A DNA stretch of 64,000 bases from Desulfotalea sp. (GCA_002733995.1 NVXR01000034.1:62001-126000), one strand, 5' to 3'; numbered from the stretch's first letter, positions 18,657-28,329 are shown. Notes: generated by a model from the letters alone, not told the origin. Numbers and translations are program-made.

Positions 18657-20660
18657 ATGTCTCAATCATTATTTCGCAATAACTTTCGTGCTCAACTCAT
18701 CGTACCTGTGGCTATTACTCTTCTTGTTATGATTGTTGGAGCCATTAGCTTCACAGTGGCAGCGCAACAGTGGACAAGCAGAATTTTAAATAACCAAATT
18801 GAAGAATCTTTTGCGGATATTGCCACTTTTGTTGGGGCTGATTTAGGTAAGCTCTCCAGCAAGTTTTCCCACGCTTTGCAACAGATGGAGGGGGATGTCT
18901 CAACCCAGCTTGCCAAGGCTTCTTCGGATACCTTAAAGCAGACGGCTTCATCAATGCGTATGAATCTTCATGCTTTACGTAGGCAAAGCGGTGATGATCT
19001 GGTGCAATTACTCTCTGTTTCTGCTGTAAACTCAGTACTCACAAGAGATTTTTCCGCTTTAAATTCTTATGTAAGAAGTGCCCATGGAAATAAAGATGTA
19101 GTGTTTTTATTTTATCGGGATGACAATGGTAAACCTCTCACCAGATATTTGAATCGTAAAAATAAAAGACTGCAATCTTACCTTCCAAAGGGACGACCAG
19201 ATATAGATAAAATTATTCAGGCAGGTGAAGACGATGCGAATGTTCTGGTACTGTATGAAGCTATCAAATCCGATGGAGAGGTGGTTGGTAGTGTTACCCT
19301 TGGTATTGATATAGCGGAATCTATCCGTCAAATTGAAATAATCAATACACAGTTTGACGAGCTCGTTATAGATAACAGTGAGCGTATCGAATTCCTTTTA
19401 GGGAAGGAGGCTGCAAGGCTTAATGCTACATTTCAAGACGTGGTAAAAACGATTCAACATGATATTACAAGGCGATCTGCAGTCACAGTAGACGACGTTC
19501 AGACCATGGGTGACTCTTTGGGAGTGCAGACGCGTAATCTTTATATTTGGAGTTCTCTTGCCGGGTTAGTATTGGTGCTTGGTATTCTATTTCTCAATGC
19601 TCGGTCGATCTTGAAACTTCTAGGGGGGCAGCCAGCTGCTATGGTAGCCTTAGCTAAAAGTGTTGCCAGTGGTGACTTGACTGTTGTCTCCCATGGCCCA
19701 AGTGTCCCCGGAAGTCTTCAGGAAGCGCTTTTTCAAATGAGCAGCAGGCTACGTAGTCTCATTGGTAACGTCGTCACAGAAGGCAACTCTCTGCACACCA
19801 CTTCAACTGAGCTTGCTTTAGCGGCTGAAAATCTTACTGCTGCGGCCGAGCAGTCTGCATTACGTTCAGATGCTGTGGCTGCGGCCACAGAAGAGATGAG
19901 TGCAAATATGGGTTCTGTTACAGCGTCGAGTGAGCAGGCGGCTCAGAATGTTAATGTCGTTGCCATCGCCATGGAAGAGATGGCCGCTGCTGGCCAGGGA
20001 ATTGCACAAAATACTGCCAAGGCCAGTTCGATGACTGAAGAAGCTGTGTCCTATGCGGCGCAATCCTCTGAGAAAGTGAACCGTCTCGGTGAGGCAGCTC
20101 GAGAGATTAGTAAGGTTACTGAGGTTATTACTGAGATCTCTGAACAGACTAATTTATTGGCTCTCAATGCTACCATTGAAGCTGCGAGAGCGGGTGATGC
20201 TGGCAAAGGGTTTGCCGTGGTCGCAAATGAAATAAAGGCCCTAGCCAAGCAGACGGCCGAAGCTACAAGAGAGATCAAAACGAAAATTGAATCTATCCAG
20301 TCCTCAACAGATGATACGGTAAAGGAGATTGTTCAGATTGGTACGGTTATTAATAATGTCAATGAGTTGGTTGCGAGCATTGCCTCCTCTGCTGAAGAAC
20401 AATCAATAACAGTGGGTGATGTTTCTTCCAATGTTACAGAGGCTGCGTCAGGTATAAATGAGGTTAATGAGAACATTGCACAGGCCTCACTTGTGGCACG
20501 TGAGATTGCAGAAGATATAGCCAAGGTTAGTCAGGTTTCGGGTGAGGCTAAGGTGGGTTGTGTCAGGTTGGAGGAAAGCTCACAGGAACTGAACAGGATA
20601 GCGGATAGGATAAATGGGGAGACGAGGCAATTTGATTTGGGTGAAACGCATAAGGTGTAA
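18657..20660 (+). CDS. Methyl-accepting chemotaxis protein
   Basis: About 667 aa from ATG at 18657, chosen over TTG at 18645 because a GGGGAG site sits 5 nt upstream. It has membrane helix 1 (about 12-35), a periplasmic sensing region of about 255 aa with a Cache-like segment ([18 protein letters not shown]), helix 2 (about 295-315), a HAMP region, and a cytoplasmic signalling domain with the invariant hairpin tip [20 protein letters not shown] followed by [16 protein letters not shown]. No C-terminal CheR-tethering pentapeptide is visible. It may receive its ligand through the PhnD-like binding protein encoded upstream (inference). Confidence 0.95.
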   Translation: MSQSLFRNNFRAQLIVPVAITLLVMIVGAISFTVAAQQWTSRILNNQIEESFADIATFVGADLGKLSSKFSHALQQMEGDVSTQLAKASSDTLKQTASSMRMNLHALRRQSGDDLVQLLSVSAVNSVLTRDFSALNSYVRSAHGNKDVVFLFYRDDNGKPLTRYLNRKNKRLQSYLPKGRPDIDKIIQAGEDDANVLVLYEAIKSDGEVVGSVTLGIDIAESIRQIEIINTQFDELVIDNSERIEFLLGKEAARLNATFQDVVKTIQHDITRRSAVTVDDVQTMGDSLGVQTRNLYIWSSLAGLVLVLGILFLNARSILKLLGGQPAAMVALAKSVASGDLTVVSHGPSVPGSLQEALFQMSSRLRSLIGNVVTEGNSLHTTSTELALAAENLTAAAEQSALRSDAVAAATEEMSANMGSVTASSEQAAQNVNVVAIAMEEMAAAGQGIAQNTAKASSMTEEAVSYAAQSSEKVNRLGEAAREISKVTEVITEISEQTNLLALNATIEAARAGDAGKGFAVVANEIKALAKQTAEATREIKTKIESIQSSTDDTVKEIVQIGTVINNVNELVASIASSAEEQSITVGDVSSNVTEAASGINEVNENIAQASLVAREIAEDIAKVSQVSGEAKVGCVRLEESSQELNRIADRINGETRQFDLGETHKV

Positions 20661-20664
20661 GTTT

Positions 20665-21249
20665 TTATTCCAATATAATATCCAGATTATCTAAGAGAGA
20701 TACTGCTTCAGGAAAAGAAAACCTTGTCTTGCGCAAGGTGTTTCCTGCTGGGTGTATGGAGTAACCTGTTGCGTGGGTCAAGTTAGTATAGCTGAGGTTG
20801 GTCTTTACAAATCTGGCCCCTGAAAAATCTGAGTATCGGCAGTCGGCCTTCGTTAAATTGGTCTCTGTGAAGTCTACTTCTTTTAGTTGACAGTGAACCA
20901 AGTCTACACTCCTTAAGTCGACACCTATAAAGTTAGAATAGTTTAATATAGACTGTTTGAACTTCACATCAAGTGGTAGGGCGGCATCTGGCCAATGAAT
21001 ACCCGTAAGCTTTGTTTCAGTAAAAAGTACATCCCGGAAAGAGGTGTGTTTGATTGATATGGATGTAAGGTCGCAGTTGTCAAAAGAGCAACCCTCGAAA
21101 ATACAGTCAAAAAAGCTGATACCTGGGAATTTACAGTCAACAAAAGCACAGTCACAAAACTCTGCACATTTGATCTGGGGAGCGGTCTGTATCTCTTCTG
21201 CTTGAAAGGTGTGGTCTTCGTAGTATGAGTGGTTTGTAAATGGAAGCAT
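20665..21249 (-). CDS. Pentapeptide-repeat protein (Qnr/McbG-like fold)
   Basis: 194 aa composed mostly of A(D/N)LXX-type repeats. A first block covers residues 28-85 (CAEFCDCAFVDCKFPGISFF), followed by a short break and a second block at 100-160 (VDFTETNLTKADCRYSDFSG). Two blocks separated by a linker near residue 90 is the pattern of Qnr-type quadrilateral beta-helix proteins that mimic DNA and protect gyrase. Whether this one acts on gyrase is unknown. It converges with the chemoreceptor gene, with 4 bp between the stop codons. Confidence 0.85.
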   Translation of the reverse strand: MLPFTNHSYYEDHTFQAEEIQTAPQIKCAEFCDCAFVDCKFPGISFFDCIFEGCSFDNCDLTSISIKHTSFRDVLFTETKLTGIHWPDAALPLDVKFKQSILNYSNFIGVDLRSVDLVHCQLKEVDFTETNLTKADCRYSDFSGARFVKTNLSYTNLTHATGYSIHPAGNTLRKTRFSFPEAVSLLDNLDIILE

Positions 21250-21812
21250 AGTAGTCCGTGAAGAAAATGTAAATTCGCCTAGTCGTGTAAGCTCCTACTC
21301 TAACATATCTCAATGTATCAGGATAGCCTATCCCTTAAGCTGGGGCTACAAAAAATCTCTTTCAAGGGTAACTCTTGCTAGCTCTTAGGTGTCCGCGCCC
21401 GATAAGTACAGTGATGGGAAAGATGATGTTACAGGTGAGGTCTAGGCCCAATAGTTCTATGTCTTTTGGGAACAACTTTTGGCGATGGTTAGGGAGACCA
21501 TTCTTGCTCAAATAGTGACCTGTGGCAATCTGAAGAATGCTCCTACTCTCGAAGATCTTAGAAACTAAGGAAAGGCAAACGGGGTTGCTTTGACGATAAC
21601 TCATTATGCAAAGATTCGGGTAATCGGGGATGGTGTGGTCGTTGATATGGGAAAAGATAAGTTAGAGCAGGCATCAAGTAAGAAGGATGAAAAGAAAAGA
21701 TGATTGAAGCACAAGGTAAAGAGGTTCACCCCCCCCCCATGTTTTTGGGGCTCTCTATGTATCAGGAGAGTTCAAACCTTAGGTTGGGGGCTAGAAGGAA
21801 AATATTCAGCAA
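21250..21812. other. Noncoding region with a degenerate direct repeat and a C10 tract
   Basis: No gene I can support. Two similar segments start at about 21312 and 21756 (both begin ATGTATCAGGA and end near CTTA-G-TGGGG-CTA), about 445 bp apart. A run of ten C lies at 21729-21738. An 80-codon minus-strand frame at 21362-21604 is open but matches nothing I know and has no clear ribosome site. The region could be a decayed insertion. Confidence 0.3.
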
Positions 21813-21850
21813 ACAAAAAAGGCCTTACAGCAATTATGCTGTAAGGCCTT
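21813..21850 (-). terminator. Rho-independent terminator of tRNA-fMet
   Basis: A perfect 13-bp inverted repeat, AAGGCCTTACAGC with a 6-nt loop (21819-21850). On the minus strand it is followed by a T run, and it begins 10 nt after the tRNA 3' end. Confidence 0.9.
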
Positions 21851-21859
21851 TATATGTCT

Positions 21860-21936
<77 letters not shown>

Positions 21937-21982
21937 TTAAGTTCCGTCACTATACACCCTTAAAAATATATGTCAACAACTA

Positions 21983-22435
21983 TTAACCTTGTTTTGTCTT
22001 CTTGTCAGTTTGACTGGCATAGTGACCGATTTTTTCAAGAATATGCTCTGGGAGCCGGGTCAGTTTACCCGCCTTGGTGATTGCAGCATGAACCGTATAT
22101 CCTTTAACAAGAAGTTTGGGGCGGGCTTCTTGTTCTTGCTGGCGGTAAATCTTATAACTGAATTTGCATTTAATATGGCCGAGTTCTGCAATGGTGGTCT
22201 CTATGGTGAGTAGGTCATCGTAAAAAGCAGGGGCTTTATAGCGTAACCATGATTCCGTTACCGGGAGTACGAAACCTAATTTCTCTATCTCGCTATAGGA
22301 ACAGATCCATTCTCTCATCAGCTCCGTTCGGCCGATTTCGAAATAGCGTAGGTAGTTGGCGTTATAGACAACGCCGCCAGCATCGGTATCACCGTATAGA
22401 ACCCGGACTGTTGTGCTAAAAACATGTTCTGACAT
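21983..22435 (-). CDS. YbgC/4-hydroxybenzoyl-CoA-type acyl-CoA thioesterase
   Basis: 150 aa, a single hot-dog domain. The family motif YGDTDAGGVVYNANYLRYFE (residues 14-33) contains the catalytic Asp, and the length is usual for the family. Members hydrolyse short-chain or aromatic acyl-CoA thioesters; the substrate here is not evident. It sits 7 bp downstream of the ApgM-type gene and is probably co-transcribed with it. Confidence 0.9.
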   Translation of the reverse strand: MSEHVFSTTVRVLYGDTDAGGVVYNANYLRYFEIGRTELMREWICSYSEIEKLGFVLPVTESWLRYKAPAFYDDLLTIETTIAELGHIKCKFSYKIYRQQEQEARPKLLVKGYTVHAAITKAGKLTRLPEHILEKIGHYASQTDKKTKQG

Positions 22436-22442
22436 ATATGTT

Positions 22443-23666
22443 TTACTCTGAAGTGTTGAAAAGTATTTCGATCATTTCATAGCCACTGGTAATGCTATTC
22501 TTCTTCTCTGCATCATAGGCAACGCAACTTTTTTCATTGAAGGCCTGCCCAGAGCCTGGGCTTTGCTCCCGTGAATCGTAGAGGATGGTGGCAACCGGGT
22601 CTGACACATGGGTTCGTAAAGCTATAGGGGTGAAGTGGTCCATGGTGATGACAACCCGAAAATCCTCTCCTTTTTTGCGTAACTGGTCCACAATAGGGGT
22701 GACGATTTTGGCATCAAAATCTTCAATCGCGGTGATCTTGTCCTCGATGGAGCCTTTATGGCCTGCTTCGTCTGGTCCCTCGAGGTGAACAAAGACAAAG
22801 TCCTCATTGTTGAGGGCATCAACCGCTGCTTGTGCCTTGCCAGCGTAGTTCGTATCGATGTAACCTGTGGCACCTGGGATATCAAGAGGTGCTAGGCCTC
22901 CTAGTATTCCAAGGCCTTTGAGTAGGTCCACTGCACTGATCATGCTTCCTGTGATATTGAATCTATCTGTGAGTCTTGGAAACGACGGCATTTTTCCTTC
23001 GCCCCAGAGCCAGATAAGATTGGCAGGATTTTTACCTTCTTGGATTCGTTTCAGGTTCACCGGGTGGTTCTTAAGAACCTGGCCGGCTTTCACCAGCAGC
23101 TCTTTCCATTCAATCTGGGTAAGATATTTGTTGTAGTGGCTGGTAATATCTTTACCTATAAAGTCGTGGGGGGGGACCGTTTCAAAGCCAGGGTGCTCAC
23201 CTTTGTAGACCAGCAGGTGTCGATAACTGACGCCTGCAACGAAGCGGAAGTGTGCTGTTGCGCATTCCGCCTCTAAGGCCGCAATAAGTTGGTGCGATTC
23301 CTCGTTTGTGATATGACCTGCACTAAAGTCGCGCATGCTTAAATCACCATTCTCACTCTGATCAATGGTCACCATATTACAGCGATAGGCAAATTCATCT
23401 TCGGCGAGCTTAATCCCCATGGCAGCAGCTTCCAACGGCGCTCTTCCGGTATAGTATGAAGCAGGATTATAGCCCATAAGTGACATGTTGGCCACATCGC
23501 TTCCAGGTGGGTAACCGTCCGGAATAGTATGGTTGAGGAAAAATTTTCCCTTTGCGCAAAGTGTGTCGATCATTGGGATGTTCGCCACTTCCAGAGGGGT
23601 TTTGCCACCAAGTTCATCCAGTGGGTAGTCTCCCATGCCATCGCCTACGAGAATGAGATATTTCAT
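22443..23666 (-). CDS. ApgM-type cofactor-independent phosphoglycerate mutase / possible homoserine kinase
   Basis: 407 aa of the archaeal-type iPGM (alkaline phosphatase superfamily). Metal and phosphate motifs visible are MKYLILVGDGMGDYP, PGSDVANMSLMGYNP (with the Ser nucleophile), FVHLEGPDEAGHKGS and VVITMDHFTPIALRTH. In several bacteria lacking ThrB, an ApgM-like protein has been proposed to act as homoserine kinase. I recall this from genome-wide fitness work, not from a checked source. The gene lies directly after homoserine dehydrogenase, and no ThrB is seen in the window, so that role deserves weight alongside glycolysis. Confidence 0.85.
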   Translation of the reverse strand: MKYLILVGDGMGDYPLDELGGKTPLEVANIPMIDTLCAKGKFFLNHTIPDGYPPGSDVANMSLMGYNPASYYTGRAPLEAAAMGIKLAEDEFAYRCNMVTIDQSENGDLSMRDFSAGHITNEESHQLIAALEAECATAHFRFVAGVSYRHLLVYKGEHPGFETVPPHDFIGKDITSHYNKYLTQIEWKELLVKAGQVLKNHPVNLKRIQEGKNPANLIWLWGEGKMPSFPRLTDRFNITGSMISAVDLLKGLGILGGLAPLDIPGATGYIDTNYAGKAQAAVDALNNEDFVFVHLEGPDEAGHKGSIEDKITAIEDFDAKIVTPIVDQLRKKGEDFRVVITMDHFTPIALRTHVSDPVATILYDSREQSPGSGQAFNEKSCVAYDAEKKNSITSGYEMIEILFNTSE

Positions 23667-23845
23667 TTGAGCGCCTTACTCCTTAAAGCTTGTAATAAAA
23701 AATAAAACCAGTGGAAAGTGTCGTATGACAAGATGCCTAAAGCTAGCATTTTTGAGAGACATTCTCTCCCCCGAGTTCGGCCTGTTGCCTTGCCTAGGGT
23801 AACCGCCTCCGTTACCCCGTATTTCCCATGGGTTCAGATGGGGTC

Positions 23846-25150
23846 CTATTCGGCATTCATCAGTCTGATTTTAACAGTCGGTGCAGTACACACGTCCAAA
23901 GCATCAATTTCAGCAAGTGCCTTGTTTACGCCCCCCTCGGTGGTGAGGTGGGTGCGAAATACGATGTATACAGGGTCGTTGTCTTCATCAGCTTGCTGCA
24001 TCATGGATTGAATTGAAATGCCATGGGTGCCGAAAATACTTGTTATTTGTGCCAATGCTCCGGGTCTGTCCTGTACCGTTATACGGAAATAAAATGGACA
24101 GACGAGCTCGCTCATGGGAGTGATGCGTGGTGTTCCCATGTTTTCAGGGAGATACGAGAGCGGTGAAACTCTGTTGACTGCGTTGCTGACGATGTTTCTG
24201 CCTATATCGACAACATCAGCTGCAACCGCGCTTCCTGTAGGCATCATACCGGCACCCTGGCCATATAAAAGCACATCTCCAACAGTATCGCCCTGGAATT
24301 GGATACCGTTAAAAGCTCCGTTGATTGTTGCGAGCATATGCTCAGCTGGAACCATGGTCGGATGGACTCTAGCCTCAACGTGGTCACCATGGTTACGACT
24401 GATGGCAAGTAGCTTAATGCGGTAACCGAACTGTCGGGCAAATTCGATATCGATAGGCTTGATGGAGGAAATACCTTCAACATTGATATCGTCGAGGTGG
24501 ACATTGAGTCCGTAGGCAATTGACATTAGAATTGCCAATTTATGGGCAGTATCAATACCTTCAATATCATAGGTGGGATCGGCTTCAGCAAAACCGAGGG
24601 CCTGTGCTTCGGCAAGTACTTCGTCAAAGGGCGTTCCATGGTCAGTCATTTGACTGAGAATATAGTTAGCCGTACCGTTTAAAATACCTTTGATAAAGTT
24701 GATTTTGTTGGCAACGAGGCCTTCCTTCAATGCCTTTATGACGGGGATACCGCCGCCAACACTGGCCTCAAAACCAACCTCTACATTCTTCTTGTTTGCA
24801 GCGGTAAAAATTTCTTTGCCGTGTACAGAAAGCAATGCTTTATTGGCGGTGACAACATGCTTACCGCATTCAATAGCCTTTAAAAGAAAAGATTTTGCGG
24901 GTTCCATTCCACCGATGAGTTCAACGACGATGTCGATGGTAGGATCTGCGAATATGTCATTCGCATCCTGGCTAAATGTTACGTGCTCATAGCCTTTAGG
25001 TAACGAGGTTATAGATGTGTCAGCAACAGCGGCTAATACATATGATATTCCTGTTCGCTGGAGGAGGCGTTCATGTTGAGCCAACATTGTCTGGCCTAGT
25101 CCTTGGCCTACTGTACCGAATCCGATGATAGCAACGCGTATTTCTTTCAT
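23846..25150 (-). CDS. hom: Homoserine dehydrogenase
   Basis: 434 aa. Rossmann NAD(P) motif VAIIGFGTVGQGL at the N-terminus; catalytic core with KGILNGTANYILSQM and EADPTYDIEGIDTAHKLAIL; and a C-terminal ACT domain (about 350-430) beginning YFRITVQDRPGALAQITSIF, which usually gives feedback inhibition by threonine. It reduces aspartate semialdehyde to homoserine for threonine and methionine. Followed after 179 bp by the ApgM-type gene. Confidence 0.96.
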   Translation of the reverse strand: MKEIRVAIIGFGTVGQGLGQTMLAQHERLLQRTGISYVLAAVADTSITSLPKGYEHVTFSQDANDIFADPTIDIVVELIGGMEPAKSFLLKAIECGKHVVTANKALLSVHGKEIFTAANKKNVEVGFEASVGGGIPVIKALKEGLVANKINFIKGILNGTANYILSQMTDHGTPFDEVLAEAQALGFAEADPTYDIEGIDTAHKLAILMSIAYGLNVHLDDINVEGISSIKPIDIEFARQFGYRIKLLAISRNHGDHVEARVHPTMVPAEHMLATINGAFNGIQFQGDTVGDVLLYGQGAGMMPTGSAVAADVVDIGRNIVSNAVNRVSPLSYLPENMGTPRITPMSELVCPFYFRITVQDRPGALAQITSIFGTHGISIQSMMQQADEDNDPVYIVFRTHLTTEGGVNKALAEIDALDVCTAPTVKIRLMNAE

Positions 25151-25494
25151 GGTGATCTATATATGTTCTTGGTTAATAGAGTACGCCTGTGGGGGGAAAT
25201 GTGCTGGCGCGTATGAATGTTTTAGTTACTGTGGTGTTTATCTTTGCTTGGTAGCAATGTCTTGAAAATAACCGCTTTCTGGACGAAAGTCAAAAATTAG
25301 CCAAGATATTTTTATGGCCCATAGATTGATTTTGGTCTATAGTATTGTGTTTGTAATAATTTGAAAAGCTATGATCAGCCCCAGAGCCTAATCAATCCAA
25401 GAGCGGGGCTGCTGGTTCCCGAAGCTACATACAAAAACGAAAGTTTTTTAGATACCGCAGTCATTAATGAAAAGTTTAAAAGGAGATTGGAACT
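25151..25494. other. Intergenic region between divergent hom and adk
   Basis: No gene. An AT-rich stretch at 25318-25350 (TCTATAGTATTGTG) resembles a -10 region, but no properly spaced -35 is visible. Confidence 0.3.
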
Positions 25495-26175
25495 ATGGGT
25501 AAGAACATTCTGTTTTTTGGACCAAATGGTAGTGGAAAAGGTACTCAGGGAGCCATTGTTCAAAAGAAATTCAATATCCCTCACATTGAGTCAGGTGCAA
25601 TTTTCAGAGAGCACATCGGGGGGGGCACAGAGCTTGGCATAAAGGCCAAAGTGTTCATCGATAAAGGTGATCTGGTTCCAGATGAAATCACCATCCCTAT
25701 GATGATTGCCCGATTGCAAAAAGATGATTGCAAAGCTGGTTGGATTCTCGATGGTTTTCCCCGTTCAAAAGACCAGGCTATAACCCTTGCTGAAACGCTT
25801 AAAAAAGAAGGATTGGCGCTGGATTTTGTTATTGAGATTGTTCTTGATCGGGAGATTGCTAAAGAACGTATCATGGGGCGTCGCCTCTGTGTAAATGATA
25901 ACAATCATCCAAATCATATCGCTTTCGATGCAATTAAGCCTGTTGAAAAAGACGGTAAGCTTATCTGTCGAGTGTGTGGTGGTGATCTTAATACCCGCGC
26001 TGATGATCAGGATGAAAACGCCATAGCTAAACGTCATGGTATTTATTATGACGAAGAAACTGGCACTATGGCCGCTGTAAATTATTTCAAAGCAAGTGAT
26101 GGTGTTAAGGTAATCTCAGTTGATGGTTCTGTATCAATTGGTGAGGTTACTGACGCTGTCATGAAAGAGCTGTAA
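25495..26175 (+). CDS. adk: Adenylate kinase
   Basis: 226 aa. P-loop GPNGSGKGTQG near the N-terminus, the AMP-binding region with ILDGFPRSKDQA, and a LID region (about 130-175). The LID keeps cysteines in the form CVNDNN...CRVCGGDL, so it may bind a metal, though the spacing is unusual compared with the common CxxC...CxxC type. AGGAG site 8 nt upstream of ATG. Single gene with its own terminator. Confidence 0.95.
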   Translation: MGKNILFFGPNGSGKGTQGAIVQKKFNIPHIESGAIFREHIGGGTELGIKAKVFIDKGDLVPDEITIPMMIARLQKDDCKAGWILDGFPRSKDQAITLAETLKKEGLALDFVIEIVLDREIAKERIMGRRLCVNDNNHPNHIAFDAIKPVEKDGKLICRVCGGDLNTRADDQDENAIAKRHGIYYDEETGTMAAVNYFKASDGVKVISVDGSVSIGEVTDAVMKEL

Positions 26176-26226
26176 GTGATGTAATGAAATCAGTGCCTGA
26201 CTGATTTTTATCACATTCTTTTGTTG

Positions 26227-26262
26227 AAGGGCTTTCCTGAAAATTGGGAAGGCCCTTTTTGT
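26227..26262 (+). terminator. Rho-independent terminator of adk
   Basis: Hairpin AAGGGC-TTCC...GGAA-GCCCTT followed by TTTTT, about 50 bp after the adk stop. Confidence 0.85.
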
Positions 26263-26396
26263 CTTTTAAGTTCAATGTAGTCGACCTGTGTAAGTGCTCT
26301 ATATGAAACAGGTTTTACAGGCAGGCTACGCGCAGACACACTGTATTTAATGTTTGGCTGCTGCCTATTCGTAATAATAATGGAAGAAGAGCGAAA

Positions 26397-27944
26397 ATGA
26401 AGAAAACCGGAAAGGTATATCTTGTTGGTGCAGGTCCAGGTGATCCTGGTCTTATAACTGTTCGTGGGAAAAGCTTACTCGAGCGTGCTGAGGTGGTAGT
26501 TTATGATTATTTGGCTACTACAAAACTACTTAAGCATGTTCCAGCCGATGCTGAATTGATTTATGTAGGTAAAAAAGGTGGTGTAAAACACACATATACC
26601 CAGGAAGAAATCAATCAGATGCTCGTTGATCACGCCCAGGCCGGCAAGGTAGTTGTTCGTCTTAAAGGTGGAGATCCTTTTATCTTTGGTCGAGGTGGGG
26701 AAGAGCTTGAGGAGTTGTACGCCGCGGGGGTAGCTTTTGAGGTCGTTCCTGGGGTCACCTCCGCTACAGCGGCAGCAACGTATGCTGGTATTCCTATTAC
26801 CCATCGCGATTATACAGCATCCGTGACATTCATAACTGGACATGAAGATCCGACCAAGAAAAGCTCAAACATTAACTGGGAAAAACTGGCCACCGGCGCA
26901 GGAACACTCGTTGTGTATATGGGTATTAAAAACCTGCCCACAATTGTTGAGAATTTAATCAAACATGGTAGGGACCCTAAGACTCCGGTTGCCGTTGTAC
27001 GTTGGGCTTCAACCCCTGAACAGCGATCGGTGGTGGGGACTCTTGAGACCATTACCGATGTGGTGAAGAATGCTGATATCAAACCCCCTGCTCTTATTAT
27101 CGTAGGCGAAGTTGTTAATCTGCGCGATACTATTGATTGGTATGAAAAGAGGGCTCTTTTTGGCAAGCGGATTATTGTAACCCGTACCCGTGAGCAGGCA
27201 AGTGAACTCGTTCTAGGTCTGGAAGAGTATGGGGCAAACTGTTTGGAGTATTCAACAATTAACATTGTTCCTGTTGAATCCTACGACGCTTTCGACGAAG
27301 AATTGGAACGTTTAAAAGAATATCATTGGATACTCTTTACATCGCTTAATTCAGTGAAATACTTTTTCAAAAGACTCTATGAAAAAGGTATGGATGCCAG
27401 AGATCTTAATGGACCTGACATTGCTGTTGTCGGTAAAAGTACGGCTGATTTGCTCTTAACGTATGGTCTGAATGCGGATCTTATTCCATCGACCTTTACC
27501 GGTGAAGGGCTTGCTGAAAGCCTTCTCGATCAAGGCGTTGAAGGTCGGAATATTTTCATTCCCCGGGCTAAACAGGCCCGAGAAATACTTCCGGAAACGC
27601 TTCGTGGAGCCGGTGCTCAGGTGACGGTTACTCCGGTTTATCAAAATTGCCCTGTTGAAGGAGATAAGGCCACTATACGTGCTGAATTCACCGATCATAA
27701 GGTGGATATGATAACATTTACCAGCTCTTCAACAGTACGTAATTTTCTTACGCTACTCGATGCAGAGAATCAGGAAGAGTTGCAGCAGCTGTTGCAAGGA
27801 GTTAAGATTGCGGCAATTGGTCCAATAACGGCTAAAAGCGTTACTGATAATGGTCTTGAGGTGCATGTGCAGCCTGATCAATTCACCATAACAGACATGG
27901 TTGATGCCGTTGTGGATTACTACAGTTGCGATTCAAGCAAGTAA
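26397..27944 (+). CDS. Uroporphyrinogen-III C-methyltransferase / uroporphyrinogen-III synthase fusion
   Basis: 515 aa. The first 245 residues are a SUMT (CobA/SirA) methylase with VYLVGAGPGDPGLITVRG, KGGDPFIFGRGGEE and PGVTSATAAATYAGIPITHR. The rest (about 255-510) is a HemD synthase (IIVTRTREQASEL, ending in AAIGPITAKSV). The fusion makes uroporphyrinogen III and methylates it to precorrin-2, feeding siroheme for (dissimilatory) sulfite reductase and cobamides. This arrangement is common in sulfate reducers. No related gene is adjacent. Confidence 0.95.
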   Translation: MKKTGKVYLVGAGPGDPGLITVRGKSLLERAEVVVYDYLATTKLLKHVPADAELIYVGKKGGVKHTYTQEEINQMLVDHAQAGKVVVRLKGGDPFIFGRGGEELEELYAAGVAFEVVPGVTSATAAATYAGIPITHRDYTASVTFITGHEDPTKKSSNINWEKLATGAGTLVVYMGIKNLPTIVENLIKHGRDPKTPVAVVRWASTPEQRSVVGTLETITDVVKNADIKPPALIIVGEVVNLRDTIDWYEKRALFGKRIIVTRTREQASELVLGLEEYGANCLEYSTINIVPVESYDAFDEELERLKEYHWILFTSLNSVKYFFKRLYEKGMDARDLNGPDIAVVGKSTADLLLTYGLNADLIPSTFTGEGLAESLLDQGVEGRNIFIPRAKQAREILPETLRGAGAQVTVTPVYQNCPVEGDKATIRAEFTDHKVDMITFTSSSTVRNFLTLLDAENQEELQQLLQGVKIAAIGPITAKSVTDNGLEVHVQPDQFTITDMVDAVVDYYSCDSSK

Positions 27945-27956
27945 AGTATACAGTTT

Positions 27957-27992
27957 CAAGGTCGACCGGAAGAACTCTTTCGGTCGACCTTG
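27957..27992. terminator. Perfect hairpin after cobA-hemD
   Basis: A 12-bp perfect inverted repeat, CAAGGTCGACCG, with a 12-nt loop, 12 bp after the cobA-hemD stop. No T run follows, so it may be a weak terminator or an mRNA-stability element. It argues against starting the next gene upstream of it. Confidence 0.55.
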
Positions 27993-28035
27993 TAGCCAAG
28001 GCAAACGCCGTAGTCGTGGTACTCTTTCGAGCGCT

Positions 28036-28329
28036 GTGTACTGCAAGGCGTGTGCACAGGCAATCACGACTATAGACCAGCAACTCACGGTCAATACCTC
28101 TTTTCGTCACACCTTTTTCAACCCTACAGGGATTGTTTTTCAACTCGGATGCTACAAAAAAGCTCATGGTTGTGAAGCTGTGGGTGTCCCCTCCTCAGAA
28201 TTCTCCTGGTTCAACGGTTATCTTTGGACCTTTGCTCTCTGCTCCGGCTGTCAGTCTCATCTTGGTTGGTTCTTTGATTCAGGTTCCTCCTCATTCTGGG
28301 GACTTATTCTGAATAAACTCAAAGAATAG
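28036..28329 (+). CDS. CULT-domain (cereblon-like) protein
   Basis: 97 aa from GTG at 28036; the start is uncertain, and the frame extends open back to ATG 27904 inside cobA-hemD. It matches the CULT domain of human cereblon along its length: a first zinc pair CKAC (3, 6), the segment FFNPTGIVFQLGCY, then PSSEFSWFNGYLW, a second zinc pair CSGC (69, 72), and SHLGWFF ending in FWGL. The three tryptophans of the thalidomide-binding cage are all kept (W58, W64, W78). Bacterial one-domain CULT proteins are known, but their natural ligand is not settled. No ubiquitin-ligase partner is expected in a bacterium. No ribosome site is clear. Confidence 0.8.
   Translation: MYCKACAQAITTIDQQLTVNTSFRHTFFNPTGIVFQLGCYKKAHGCEAVGVPSSEFSWFNGYLWTFALCSGCQSHLGWFFDSGSSSFWGLILNKLKE

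Noticed and set aside
21362..21604. Possible 80-codon gene on the - strand
   Set aside because: No ribosome site, no family resemblance, and it lies in a region with repeat debris.
25318..25350. Sigma70 promoter of adk
   Set aside because: The -35-like and -10-like hexamers are only 11 bp apart.
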